A stretch of DNA of 64,000 nucleotides from Chrysogorgia sp. JL179-B06. Its lineage: Eukaryota; Cnidaria; Anthozoa; Scleralcyonacea; Chrysogorgiidae. The DNA lies in contig JAYKKM010000221.1 in the NCBI GenBank assembly GCA_035772405.1, positions 372,001 through 436,000 of the forward strand, written 5' to 3'. The stretch's first letter is position 1, and each line of letters begins with the position of its first letter. The notes under the pieces were generated by a model that saw only the letters and a program-made list of their open reading frames with translations, was not told the DNA's origin and ran no database searches. Both the position numbers and the translations under genes were made by a program. This document shows, piece after piece, positions 1 through 13,900 of the stretch.

Positions 1-2
1 CG

Positions 3-335
3 TCCATAGCCATAGCTTTGATTAGCTGTGACACGACAAAGCCCGCTATCAATACCGCTGACTATGTTTGTTTTGCCGCAATCGCAGCGATTATATGGAA
101 ACAGGTACGATCGTTAAAGTTTATTAACACAAACAATTTATGCACATCACTACTATTTGTTATTAACATGTCTCTTCATTTTCTCCCAAAATTTCTCGCC
201 TTTATTTACATCAATTTACGACCAAACTAAGGAGAAAATAAAAATATCACAACACATTCCTTTCTTTTCTCCCCACTTCGTCACACCCCAATATCTTGTA
301 ATACTAATTAGCTTATAAATATTCACCTTAATCTA
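3..335 (+). repeat. Direct repeat, left copy
   Basis: This sequence recurs at 1219-1522 in the same orientation. Shared words run from 'ccatagccatagctttgatt' to 'gcttataaatattcacctt'. The left copy has about 30 extra bases near position 65-95. The two copies lie about 1.2 kb apart, start to start. They could be LTR-like ends of a small element or a tandem duplication; no primer-binding site, polypurine tract or coding sequence is visible between them. Confidence 0.8.
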
Positions 336-1218
336 TCACATCCTATAATTAATCCGTCAATCTCTGACCTTCTAACAAAAACCCTTCCAAAAATTATTAA
401 CGTCATACGATATTTAACTTACACAAAAACGTTCACAACAATCCAAAACACGTGTTGTTATAAATATTGCTCGCCATCATGACATCATCTAATTCTTAAG
501 TCAAAACAATTCTTTAATCAAAACAAACGTTTCCTCACTTCCGCTAAGTAACATAATCACACTAATAACTATTTACATATAAATCTCTCCTTCCCGTCCG
601 CCTACCTCTATCGCCCATATTATGTTAACCAAAAAAAACAATACGCTATATTCCAATCCATCAATACTAATCTATCTCTTAGTTTTCTTACTTCACAATT
701 ACAAATGTCTTTCAACATAATTGATCTAATACTTACTAACTTAACACACTTATTTTCACTTATATCCTTGACGCAGTTACAGCTGTTTCAAACGTCGAAT
801 TTGTCATGTGTCCAATCAAATACATCGCATTATCCACATGATAAGTTCGTAATTGCGGTCGAACGAAATATTAAGTTCCACCCCTTCGGACGGATATAAC
901 GACCAAAGTGCGACGGTTTCAAACGTCCAATTTATCATGTGTCAAATGTAATACCGCTCGTCAAAATAAACTGGGACGATATTTAAGTTCAGTACTTTTA
1001 AAATGCAATCCGAACGACTTCTTTTTACGGGAGGCCTATTACGTTCGACAAAATCATAAATTCTATGTTTGAAACCGACGTCCAATTTGTCGAACCTATT
1101 ATACACATTACATTCGACACATGATAAATTCGACGTTTCAAATAAGCCTTACTGATAACATCAACTGCAACGAAAGGCTGTGCTTGCGATAGTATAAGAC
1201 ACTTGTCTTTGTTTCCTT
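336..1218. other. Spacer between direct repeats; weak internal repeats
   Basis: AT-rich and without a convincing gene. A degenerate motif like 'aaacgtccaatttgtcatgtg' split over short blocks recurs near 790, 920 and 1075, so this may be an eroded tandem repeat. Confidence 0.4.
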
Positions 1219-1522
1219 CTCCATAGCCATAGCTTTGATTAACTGTGACACGACAAAGCCCGCTATCAATGTCACTGACTATATGGAAACAGGTGCGATC
1301 GTTAAAGTTTCTTAACACAAACAATTTCTGCACATCACTACTATTTATTATTAATATGTCTCTTGATTTTCTACCAAAATTTGTCGCCTTTATTTACATC
1401 CATTTACGACCAAACTGGGGAGAAAATAAAAAGATCACACCACATTCCTTTCTGGCACCCCACTTCGTCACACCCCAATATCCTGTAATACTAATTAGCT
1501 TATAAATATTCACCTTAATCTA
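1219..1522 (+). repeat. Direct repeat, right copy
   Basis: Second copy of the repeat at 3-335, with scattered substitutions and without the roughly 30-bp segment. Short open frames over both copies share translated words only because the DNA is duplicated; they show no other sign of coding. Confidence 0.8.
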
Positions 1523-2130
1523 GCTAATGCTTTGCGCGCTTGTGTTATTATTTTGATTTGTGAAACTGGCTTCCAACCTTCTAACTACCTCAATTTATTA
1601 CGTTTTCTTGTTGTTAGGTTTTTTGCTTACGACATAATAAGCTGTTTACAAAAGTCATTTAAATCAATTTGTATAGTGATGTCTGACTCAAGAGTTTGTC
1701 GAATATTGTGAACCGCACTCTTCGTGCCGTTGTCTGTCAGCGTGTTCTATAATATTCTCAACGGCTTCGATTACGATGGCCTTGTCCAATACAGCAGTGA
1801 GCGCTCGTTTCTAGCGCAATATCTGTTCCTCTACTCATAGAATATATGGAATATAAGGATCTTGCCATGAAACTGTGCGTCATGAAGGAAACTTTGAAAG
1901 TCACGCATCAAACGGCAAACAACGAGCGACTGATACCTGTGTCAAAACATAATTAATCGCACTTTCTGCAACATCTTCCACCAAAATGAAGTCACATACA
2001 AAACGGCGTAACACATCAACTTTTAAAAACCCTAAACCCAACAACTCATACTACAGGAAAAGCCACCTAGCACACTCCGACGATAAAACGACGCAATGCC
2101 ATCACTCCTTTCCAGTACTTTATTACCGAA
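1523..2130. other. Unannotated AT-rich flank of the satellite
   Basis: I see no gene, TIR or tandem repeat here. It is the transition between the direct repeat and the 17-kb satellite. Confidence 0.4.
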
Positions 2131-5100
2131 CCCTCCATCTGTACCATCTGCACCATCTGCACCATCGGTGATACTCTCCATCTATTCCAAGTCCCCTACC
2201 ATCTGTTACAATCTGTTACCGTCTGTTACCGTCTGCTACCATCTGCTACGATCTGTTACTACCCGCTACCGTCTGTTACCGTCTGTTACCATCTGTATCA
2301 TCGGTACCATCGGTAGCATCCGTCATACTCTCCATCTATTCTAAGTCCCCTACCATCTGTTACAATCTGTTACCGTCTGTTACCGTCTGCTACCATCTGC
2401 TACGATCTGTTACTATCTGCTACCGTCTGTTACCGTCTGTTACCATCTGCACCATCGGTACCATCCGTCCTACTCTCCATCTATTCTAAGTCCCCTACCA
2501 TCTGTTACAATCTGGTACCATCTGTTGCCGTCTGCTACCATCTGCTACGATCTGTTACTACCCGCTACCGTCTGTTACCGTTTGTTACCATCTGCACCAT
2601 CGGTACCATCGGTAGCATCCGTCCTACTCTCCATCTATTCTAAGTCCCCTACCATCTGTTACAATCTGTTACCGTCTGTTACCGTCTGCTACCATCTGTT
2701 ACGATATTTTACTATCTGCTACCGTCTGTTACCGTCTGTTACCATCTGCACCATCCGTACCGTCGGTAGCATCCGTCCTACTCTCCATCTATTCTAAGTC
2801 CCCTACCATCTGTTACAATCTGTTACCGTCTGTTACCGTCTGCTACCATCTGCTACGATCTGTTACTACCTGCTACCGTCTGCACCATCGGTAGCATCGG
2901 TAGCATCCGTCCTACTCTCCATCTATTCTAAGTCCCCTACCATCTGTTACAATCTGTTACCGTCTGTTACCGTCTGCTACCTTCTGCTACGATCTGTTAG
3001 TATATGCTACCGTCTGTTACCGTCTGTTACCATCTGCACCATCGGAACCATCGGTAGCATCCGTCCTACTCTCCATCTATTCTAAGTCCCCTACCATCTG
3101 TTATAATCTGTTACCGTCTGTTACCGTCTGCTACCTTCTGCTACGATCTGTTAGTATCTGCTACCGTCTGTGGCCGTCTGTTACCATCGGTACCATCTGC
3201 ACCATCGGTACCATCGGTAGCATCCGTCCTACTCTCCATCTATTCTAAGTCCCCTACCATCTGTTACAATCTGTTACCGTCTGTTACCGTCTGCTACCAT
3301 CTGCTGCGATCTGTTATTACCGGCCTGCTACAGTCTGTTACCGTCTGTTACCATCTGCATCATCAGTACCATCCGTAGCATCCGTCATACTCTCCATCTA
3401 TTCTAAGTCCCCTACCATCTGTTACAATCTGTTACCGTCTGTTACCGTCTGCTACCTTCTGCTACGATCTGTTAGTATCTGCTACCGTCTGTTGCCGTCT
3501 GTTACCATCGATACCATCTGATCCATCGGTACCATCGGTAGCATCCGTCCTACTCTCCATCTATTCTAAGTCCCCTACCATCTGTTACAATCTGTTACAG
3601 TCTGTTACCGTCTGCTACCATCTGCTGCGATCTGTTATTACCGGCCTGCTACAGTCTGTTACCGTCTGTTACCATCTGCATCATCAGTACCATCGGTAGC
3701 ATCCGTCATACTCTCCATCTATTCTAAGTCCCCTACCATCTGTTACAATCTGTTACCGTCTGTTACCGTCTGCTACCTTCTGCTACGATCTGTTAGTATC
3801 TGCTACCGTCTGTTACCGTCTGTTACCATCTGCACCATCGGTACCATCGGTAGCATCCGTCCTACTCTCCATCTATTCTAAGTCCCCTACCATCTGTTAC
3901 AATCTGTTACCGTCTGTTACCGCTGCTGCCATCTGCTACGATCTGTTACTACCTTCTACCGTCTGTTACCGTCTGTTACCATCTGTACCATCGGTAGCAT
4001 CCGTCCTACTCTCCATTTATTCTAAGTCCCTACCATCTGTTACAATCTGTTACCGTCTGTTACCGTCTGCTACCATCTGTTACGATCTGTTACTATCTGC
4101 TACCGTCTGTTACCGTCTGTTACCATCTGCACCATCCGTACCGTCGGTAGCATCCGTCCTACTCTCCATCTATTCCAAGTCCCCTACCATCTGTTACAAT
4201 ATGTTACCGTCTGTTACCGTCTGCTACCATCTGCTACGATCTGTTACTACTTGCTATACCGTCTGTTACCATCTGCACCATCGGTAGCATCTGTAGCATC
4301 CGTCCTACTCTCCATCTATTATAAGTCCCTACCATCTGTTACAATCTGTTACCGTCTGTTACCGTCTGCCACCATCTGCTACGATCTGTTACTACCAGCT
4401 ACCGTATGTTACGTCTGTTACCATCTGCACCATCGGTACCATCGGTAGCATCCATCCTACTCTCCATCTATTCTAAGCCCCTACCATCTGTTACAATCTG
4501 TTACCGTCTGTTACAGTCTGCTACCTTCTGCTACGATCTGTTAGTATCTGCTACCATCTGTTACGATATTTTACTATCTGTTACCGTCTGTTACCGTATG
4601 TTACCATCTGCACCATCCGTACCGTCGGTAGCATCCGTCCTACTCTCCATCTATTCAAAGTCCCCTACCATCTGTTACAATCTGTTACCGTCTGTTACCG
4701 TCTGCTACCATCTGCTACGATCTGTTACTACCTGCTACCGTCTGCACCATCGGTAGCATCGGTAGCATCCGTCCTACTCTCCATCTATTCTAAGTCCCCT
4801 ACCATCTGTTACAATCTGTTACCGTCTGTTACCGTCTGCTACCTTCTGCTACGATCTGTTAGTATCTGCTACCGTCTGTTACCGTCTGTTACCATCTGCA
4901 CCATCGGAACCATCGGTAGCATCCGTCCTACTCTCCATCTATTCTAAGTCCCCTACCATCTGTTACAATCTGTTACCGTCTGTTACCGTCTGCTACCTTC
5001 TGCTACGATCTGTTAGTATCTGCTACCGTCTGTTGCCGTCTGTTACCATCGGTACCATCTGCGCCATCGGTACCATCGGTAGCATCCGTCCTACTCTCCA

Positions 5101-8100
5101 TCTATTCTAAGTCCCCTACCATCTGTTACAATCTGTTACCGTCTGTTACCGTCTGCTACCATCTGCTGCGATCTGTTATTACCGGCCTGCTACAGTCTGT
5201 TACCGTCTGTTACCATCTGCATCATCAGTACCATCGGTAGCATCCGTCATACTCTCCATCTATTCTAAGTCCCCTACCATCTGTTACAATCTGTTACCGT
5301 CTGTTACCGCTGCTACCATCTGCTACGATCTGTTACTACCTTCTACCGTCTGTTACCGTCTGTTACCATCTGTACCATCGGTAGCATCCGTCCTACTCTC
5401 CATCTATTCTAAGTCCCTACCATCTGTTACAATCTGTTACCGTCTGTTACCGTCTGCTACCATCTGTTACGATCTGTTACTATCTGCTACCGTCTGTTAC
5501 CGTCTGTTACCATCTGCACCATCCGTACCGTCGGTAGCATCCGTCCTACTCTCCATCTATTCTAAGTCCCCTACCATCTGTTACAATATGTTACCGTCTG
5601 TTACCGTCTGCTACCATCTGCTACGATCTGTTACTACTTGCTATACCGTCTGTTACCATCTGCACCATCGGTAGCATCGGTAGCATCCGTCCTACTCTCC
5701 ATCTATTATAAGTCCCCTACCATCTGTTACAATCTGTTACCGTCTGTTACCGTCTGCCACCATCTGCTACGATCTGTTACTACCAGCTACCGTATGTTAC
5801 GTCTGTTAGCATCTGCACCATCGGTACCATCGGTAGCATCCATCCTACTCTCCATCTATTCTAAGCCCCTACCATCTGTTACAATCTGTTACCGTCTGTT
5901 ACCGTCTGCTACCTTCTGCTACGATCTGTTAGTATCTGCTACCGTCTGTTACCGTCTGTTACCATCTTCACCATCGGTACCATCGGTAGCATCCGTCCTA
6001 CTCTCCATCTATTCTAAGTCCCCTACCATCTGTTACAATCTGTTACCGTCTGTTACCGCTGCTACCATCTGCTACGATCTGTTACTACCTGCTACCGTCT
6101 GTTACCGTCTGTTACCGTCTGTACCATCGGTAGCATCCGTCCTACTCTCCATCTATTCTAAGTCCCCTACCATCTGTTACAATCTGTTACCGTCTGTTAC
6201 CGTCTGCTACCATCTGCTACGATCTGTTACTACCTGCTACCGTCTGCACCATCGGTAGCATCGGTAGCATCCGTCCTACTCTCCATCTATTCTAAGTCCC
6301 CTACCATCTGTTACAATCTGTTACCGTCTGTTACCGTCTGCTACCTTCTGCTACGATCTGTTAGTATCTGCAACCGTCTGTTACCGTCTGTTACCATCTG
6401 CACCATCGGAACCATCGGTAGCATCCGTCCTACTCTCCATCTATTCTAAGTCCCCTACCATCTGTTACAATCTGTTACCGTCTGTTACCGTCTGCTACCT
6501 TCTGCTACGATCTGTTAGTATCTGCTACCGTCTGTTGCCGTCTGTTACCATCGGTACCATCTGCGCCATCGGTACCATCGGTAGCATCCGTCCTACTCTC
6601 CATCTATTCTAAGTCCCCTACCATCTGTTACAATCTGTTACCGTCTGTTACCGTCTGCTACCATCTGCTGCGATCTGTTATTACCGGCCTGCTACAGTCT
6701 GTTACCGTCTGTTACCATCTGCATCATCAGTACCATCGGTAGCATCCGTCATACTCTCCATCTATTCTAAGTCCCCTACCATCTGTTTACAATCTGTTAC
6801 CGTCTGTTACCGCTGCTACCATCTGCTACGATCTGTTACTACCTTCTACCGTCTGTTACCGTCTGTTACCATCTGTACCATCGGTAGCATCCGTCCTACT
6901 CTCCATCGCTTCTAAGTCCCTCCCATCTGTTACAATCAGTTACCGTCTGTTACCGTCTGCTACCATCTGTTACGATCTGTTACTATCTGCTACCGTCTGT
7001 TACCGTCTGTTACCATCTGCACCATCCGTACCGTCGGTAGCATCCGTCCTACTCTCCATCTATTCTAAGTCCCCTACCATCTGTTACAATATGTTACCGT
7101 CTGTTACCGTCTGCTACCATCTGCTACGATCTGTTACTACTTGCTATAACCGTCTGTTACCATCTGCACCATCGGTAGCATCGGTAGCATCCGTCCTACT
7201 CTCCATCTATTATAAGTCCCCTACCATCTGTTACAATCTGTTACCGTCTGTTACCGTCTGCCACCATCTGCTACGATCTGTTACTACCAGCTACCGTATG
7301 TTACGTCTGTTAGCATCTGCACCATCGGTACCATCGGTAGCATCCATCCTACTCTCCATCTATTCTAAGCCCCTACCATCTGTTACAATCTGTTACCGTC
7401 TGTTACCGTCTGCTACCTTCTGCTACGATCTGTTAGTATCTGCTACCGTCTGTTACCGTCTGTTACCATCTGCACCATCGGTACCATCGGTAGCATCCGT
7501 CCTACTCTCCATCTATTCTAAGTCCCCTACCATCTGTTACAATCTGTTACCGTCTGTTACCGCTGCTACCATCTGCTACGATCTGTTACTACCTGCTACC
7601 GTCTGTTACCGTCTGTTACCGTCTGTACCATCGGTAGCATCCGTCCTACTCTCCATCTATTCTAAGTCCCCTACCATCTGTTACAATCTGTTACCGTCTG
7701 TTACCGTCTGCTACCATCTGTTACGATCTGTTACTATCTGCTACCGTCTGTTACCGTCTGTTACCATCTGCACCATCCGTACCGTCGGTAGCATCCGTCC
7801 TACTCTCCATCTATTCTAAGTCCCCTACCATCTGTTACAATATATTACCGTCTGTTACCGTCTGCTACCATCTGCTACGATATGTTACTACCTGCTACCG
7901 TCTGTTACCATCTGCACCATCGGTAGCATCGGTAGCATCCGTCCTTCTCTCCATCTATTCTAAGTCCCCTACCATCTGTTACAATCTGTTACCGTCTGTT
8001 ACCGTCTGCCACCATCTGCTACGATCTGTTACTACCCGCTACCGTATGTTACGGTCTGTTACCATCTGCACCATCGGTACCATCGGTAGCATCCGTCCTA

Positions 8101-10930
8101 CTCTCCATCTATTCTAAGTCCCCTACCATCTGTTACAATCTGTTACCGTCTGTTACCGCCTGCTACCATCTGCTACGATCTGTTACTACCTGCTACCGTC
8201 TGTTGCCGTCTGTTACTATCGGTACCATCTGCACCATCGGTACCATCGGTAGCATCCGTCCTACTCTCCATCTATTATAAGTCCGCTACCATCTGTTACA
8301 ATCTGTTACCGTCTGTTACCGTCTGCTACCATCTGATGCGATCTGTTATGACCTGCTACCGTCTGTTACCGTCTGTTACCATCTGCACCATCGGTACCAT
8401 CGGTAGCATCCGTCCTACTCTCCATCTATTCTAAGTCCCCTACCATCTGTTACAATATGTTACCGTCTGTTACCGTCTGCTACCATCTGCTATGATCTGT
8501 TACTACCTGCTACCGTCTGTTACCATCTGTTACCATCTGCACCAGCGGTACCATCGGTAGCATCCGTACTACTCTCCATCTATTCTAAGTCCCCTACCAT
8601 CTGTTACAATCTGTTAACGTCTGTTACCGTCTGCTACCATCTGCTACGATCTGTTACTACCTGCTACCTTCAGTTACCGTCTGTTACCATCTGCACCATC
8701 GGTACCATCGGTACCACCGGTAGCATCCTTGCTACTCTCCATCTATTCTAAGTCCGCTACCATGTGTTACAAATTACAATCTGTTACCGTCTGTTACCGT
8801 CTGCTACCATCTGCTACGATCTGTTACTACCTGCTTGCGTCTGTTACCATCTGTACCATCGGTAGCATCCGTCCTACTCTCCATCTATTCTAAGTCCCCT
8901 ACCATCTGTTATAATCTGGTACCATCTGTTGCCGTCTGCTACCATCTGCTACGATCTGTTACTACCCGCTACCGTCTGTTACCGTTTGTTACCATCTGCA
9001 CCATCGGTACCATCGGTAGCATCCGTCTTACTCTCCATCTATTCTAAGTCCCCTACCATCTGTTACAATCTGTTACCGTCTGTTACCGTCTGCTACCATC
9101 TGTTACGATATTTTACTATCTGCTACCGTTTGTTACCGTCTGTTACCATCTGCACCATCCGTACCGTCGGTAGCATCCGTCCTACTCTCCATCTATTCTA
9201 AGTCCCCTACCATCTGTTACAATCTGTTACCGTCTGTTACCGTCTGCTACCATCTGCTACGATCTGTTACTACCTGCTACCGTCTGTTACCATCTGCACC
9301 ATCGGTAGCATCGGTAGCATCCGTCCTACTCTCCATCTATTCTAAGTCCCCTACCATCTGTTACAATCTGTTACCGTCTGTTACCGTCTGCTACCTTCTG
9401 CTACGATCTGTTAGTATCTGCTACCGTCTGTTGCCGTCTGTTACCATCGGTACCATCTGCACCATCGGTACATCGGTAGCATCCGTCCTACTCTCCATCT
9501 ATTCTAAGTCCCCTACCATCTGTTACAATCTGTTACCGTCTGTTACCGTCTGCTACCATCTGCTGCGATCTGTTATTACCGGCCTGCCACAGTCTGTTAC
9601 CGTCTGTTACCATCTGCATCATCAGTACCATCGGTAGCATCCGTCATACTCTCCATCTATTCTAAGTCCCCTACCATCTGTTACAATCTGTTACCGTCTG
9701 TTACCGTCTGCTACCTTCTGCTACGATCTGTTAGTATCTGCTACCGTCTGTTACCGTCTGTTACCATCTGCACCATCGGTACCATCGGTAGCATCCGTCC
9801 TACTCTCCATCTATTCTAAGTCCCCTACCATCTGTTACAATCTGTTACCGTCTGTTACCGCTGCTACCATCTGCTACGATCTGTTACTACCTTCTACCGT
9901 CTGTTACCGTCTGTTACCATCTGTACCATCGGTAGCATCCGTCCTACTCTCCATCTATTCTAAGTCCCCTACCATCTGTTACAATCTGTTACCGTCTGTT
10001 ACCGTCTGCTACCATCTGTTACGATCTGTTACTATCTGCTACCGTCTGTTACCGTCTGTGACCATCTGCACCATCCGTACCGTCGGTAGCATCCGTCCTA
10101 CTCTCCATCTATTCTAAGTCCCCTACCATCTGTTACAATATGTTACCGTCTGTTACCGCTGCTACCATCTGCTACGATCTGTTATTACATTCTACCGTCT
10201 GTTACCGTCTGTTACCATCTGTACCATCGGTAGCATCCGTCCTACTCTCCATCTATTCTAAGTCCCCTACCATCTGTTACAATCTGTTACCGTCTGTTAC
10301 CGTCTGCTACCATCTGTTACGATCTGTTACTATCTGCTACCGTCTGTCACCGTCTGTTACCATCTGCACCATCCGTACCGTCGGTAGCATCCGTCCTACT
10401 CTCCATCTATTCTAAGTCCCCTACCATCTGTTACAATATGTTACCGTCTGTTACCGTCTGCTACCATCTGCTACGATCTGTTACTACTTGCTATACCGTC
10501 TGTTACCATCTGCACCATCGGTAGCATCGGTAGCATCCGTCCTACTCTCCATCTATTATAAGTCCCCTACCATCTGTTACAATCTGTTACCGTCTGTTAC
10601 CGTCTGCCACCATCTGCTACGATCTGTTACTACCAGCTACCGTATGTTACGTCTGTTACCATCTGCACCATCGGTAGCATCGGTAGCATCCGTCCTACTC
10701 TCCATCTATTATAAGTCCCCTACCATCTGTTACAATATGTTACCGTCTGTTACCGCTGCTACCATCTGCTACGATCTGTTACTACATTCTACCGTCTGTT
10801 ACCGTCTGTTACCATCTGTACCATCGGTAGCATCCGTCCTACTCTCCATCTATTCTAAGTCCCCTACCATCTGTTACAATATGTTACCGTCTGTTACCGT
10901 CTGCTACCATCTGCTACGATCTGTTACTAC

Positions 10931-13900
10931 TTGCTATACCGTCTGTTACCATCTGCACCATCGGTAGCATCGGTAGCATCCGTCCTACTCTCCATCTATT
11001 ATAAGTCCCCTACCATCTGTTACAATCTGTTACCGTCTGTTACCGTCTGCCACCATCTGCTACGATCTGTTACTACCAGCTACCGTATGTTACGTCTGTT
11101 ACCATCTGCACCATCGGTAGCATCGGTAGCATCCGTCCTACTCTCCATCTATTATAAGTCCCCTACCATCTGTTACAATATGTTACCGTCTGTTACCGCT
11201 GCTACCATCTGCTACGATCTGTTACTACATTCTACCGTCTGTTACCATCTGCACCATCGGTAGCATCGGTAGCATCCGTCCTACTCTCCATCTATTATAA
11301 GTCCCCTACCATCTGTTACAATCTGTTACCGTCTGTTACCGTCTGCTACCATCTGTTACGATCTGTTACTATCTGCTACCGTCTGTTACCGTCTGTTACC
11401 ATCTGCACCATCCGTACCGTCGGTAGCATCCGTCCTACTCTCCATCTATTCTAAGTCCCCTACCATCTGTTACAATATGTTACCGTCTGTTACCGTCTGC
11501 TACCATCTGCTACGATCTGTTACTACTTGCTATACCGTCTGTTACCATCTGCACCATCGGTAGCATCGGTAGCATCCGTCCTACTCTCCATCTATTATAA
11601 GTCCCCTACCATCTGTTACAATCTGTTACCGTCTGTTACCGTCTGCCACCATCTGCTACGATCTGTTACTACCAGCTACCGTATGTTTACGTCTGTTACC
11701 ATCTGCACCATCGGTACCATCGGTAGCATCCATCCTACTCTCCATCTATTCTAAGCCCCTACCATCTGTTACAATCTGTTACCGTCTGTTACCGTCTGCT
11801 ACCTTCTGCTACGATCTGTTTAGTATCTGCTACCGTCTGTTACCGTCTGTTACCATCTGCACCATCGGTACCATCGGTAGCATCCGTCCTACTCTCCATC
11901 TATTCTAAGTCCCCTACCATCTGTTACAATCTGTTACCGTCTGTTACTCTCCGTTTATTCTAAGTCTCCTACCATCTGTTACAATATGTTACCGTCTGTT
12001 ACCGTCTGCTACCATCTGCTATGATCTGTTACTACCTGCTACCGTCTGTTACCATCTGTTACCATCTGCACCAGCGGTACCATCGGTAGCATCCGTACTA
12101 CTCTCCATCTATTCTAAGTCCCCTACCATCTGTTACAATCTGTTAACGTCTGTTACCGTCTGCTACCATCTGCTACGATCTGTTACTACCTGCTACCGTC
12201 TGTTACCGTCTGTTACCATCTGCACCATCGGTACCATCGGTACCACCGGTAGCATCCTTGCTACTCTCCATCTATTCTAAGTCCGCTACCATGTGTTACA
12301 AATTACAATCTGTTACCGTCTGTTACCGTCTGCTACCATCTGCTACGATCTGTTACTACCTGCTTGCGTCTGTTACCATCTGTACCATCGGTAGCATCCG
12401 TCCTACTCTCCATCTATTCTAAGTCCCCTACCATCTGTTACAATCTGGTACCATCTGTTTGCCGTCTGCTACCATCTGCTACGATCTGTTACTACCCGCT
12501 ACCGTCTGTTACCGTTTGTTACCATCTGCACCATCGGTACCATCGGTAGCATCCGTCTTACTCTCCATCTATTCTAAGTCCCCTACCATCTGTTACAATC
12601 TGTTACCGTCTGTTACCGTCTGCTACCATCTGTTACGATATTTTACTATCTGCTACCGTTTGTTACCGTCTGTTACCATCTGCACCATCCGTACCGTCGG
12701 TAGCATCCGTCCTACTCTCCATCTATTCTAAGTCCCCTACCATCTGTTACAATCTGTTACCGTCTGTTACCGTCTGCTACCATCTGCTACGCTCTGTTAC
12801 TACCTGCTACCGTCTGTTACCATCTGCACCATCGGTAGCATCGGTAGCATCCGTCCTACTCTCCATCTATTCTAAGTCCCCCTACCATCTGTTACAATCT
12901 GTTACCGTCTGTTACCGTCTGCTACCTTCTGCTACGATCTGTTAGTATCTGCTACCGTCTGTTGCCGTCTGTTACCATCGGTACCATCAGCACCATCGGT
13001 ACATCGGTAGCATCCGTCCTACTCTCCATCTATTCTAAGTCCCCTACCATCTGTTACAATCTGTTACCGTCTGTTACCGTCTGCTACCATCTGCTGCGAT
13101 CTGTTATTACCGGCCTGCTACAGTCTGTTACCGTCTGTTACCATCTGCATCATCAGTACCATCGGTAGCATCCGTCATACTCTCCATCTATTCTAAGTCC
13201 CCTACCATCTGTTACAATCTGTTACCGTCTGTTACCGTCTGCTACCTTCTGCTACAATCTGTTAGTATCTGCTACCGTCTGTTACCGTCTGTTACCGTCT
13301 GCCACCATCTGCTACGATCTGTTACTACCAGCTACCGTATGTTACGTCTGTTACCATCTGCACCATCGGTAGCATCGGTAGCATCCGTCCTACTCTCCAT
13401 CTATTATAAGTCCCCTACCATCTGTTACAATATGTTACCGTCTGTTACCGCTGCAACCATCTGCTACGATCTGTTACTACATTCTACCGTCTGTTACCGT
13501 CTGTTACCATCTGTACCATCGGTAGCATCCGTCCTACTCTCCATCTATTCTAAGTCCCCTACCATCTGTTACAATATGTTACCGTCTGTTACCGTCTGCT
13601 ACCATCTGCTACGATCTGTTACTACTTGCTATACCGTCTGTTACCATCTGCACCATCGGTAGCATCGGTAGCATCCGTCCTACTCTCCATCTATTATAAG
13701 TCCCCTACCATCTGTTACAATCTGTTACCGTCTGTTACCGTCTGCCACCATCTGCTACGATCTGTTACTACCAGCTACCGTATGTTACGTCTGTTACCAT
13801 CTGCACCATCGGTAGCATCGTAGCATCCGTCCTACTCTCCATCTATTATAAGTCCCCTACCATCTGTTACAATATGTTACCGTCTGTTACCGCTGCTACC

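Noticed and set aside
5638..7819. Open frames of 200-240 codons in the satellite, with repeated LLPSVTVCYHLLRS-like peptides
   Set aside because: They follow from a stop-poor 10-bp repeat; frames change with each 10-mer, start and end at array irregularities, and all copies share the same DNA rather than a conserved protein.
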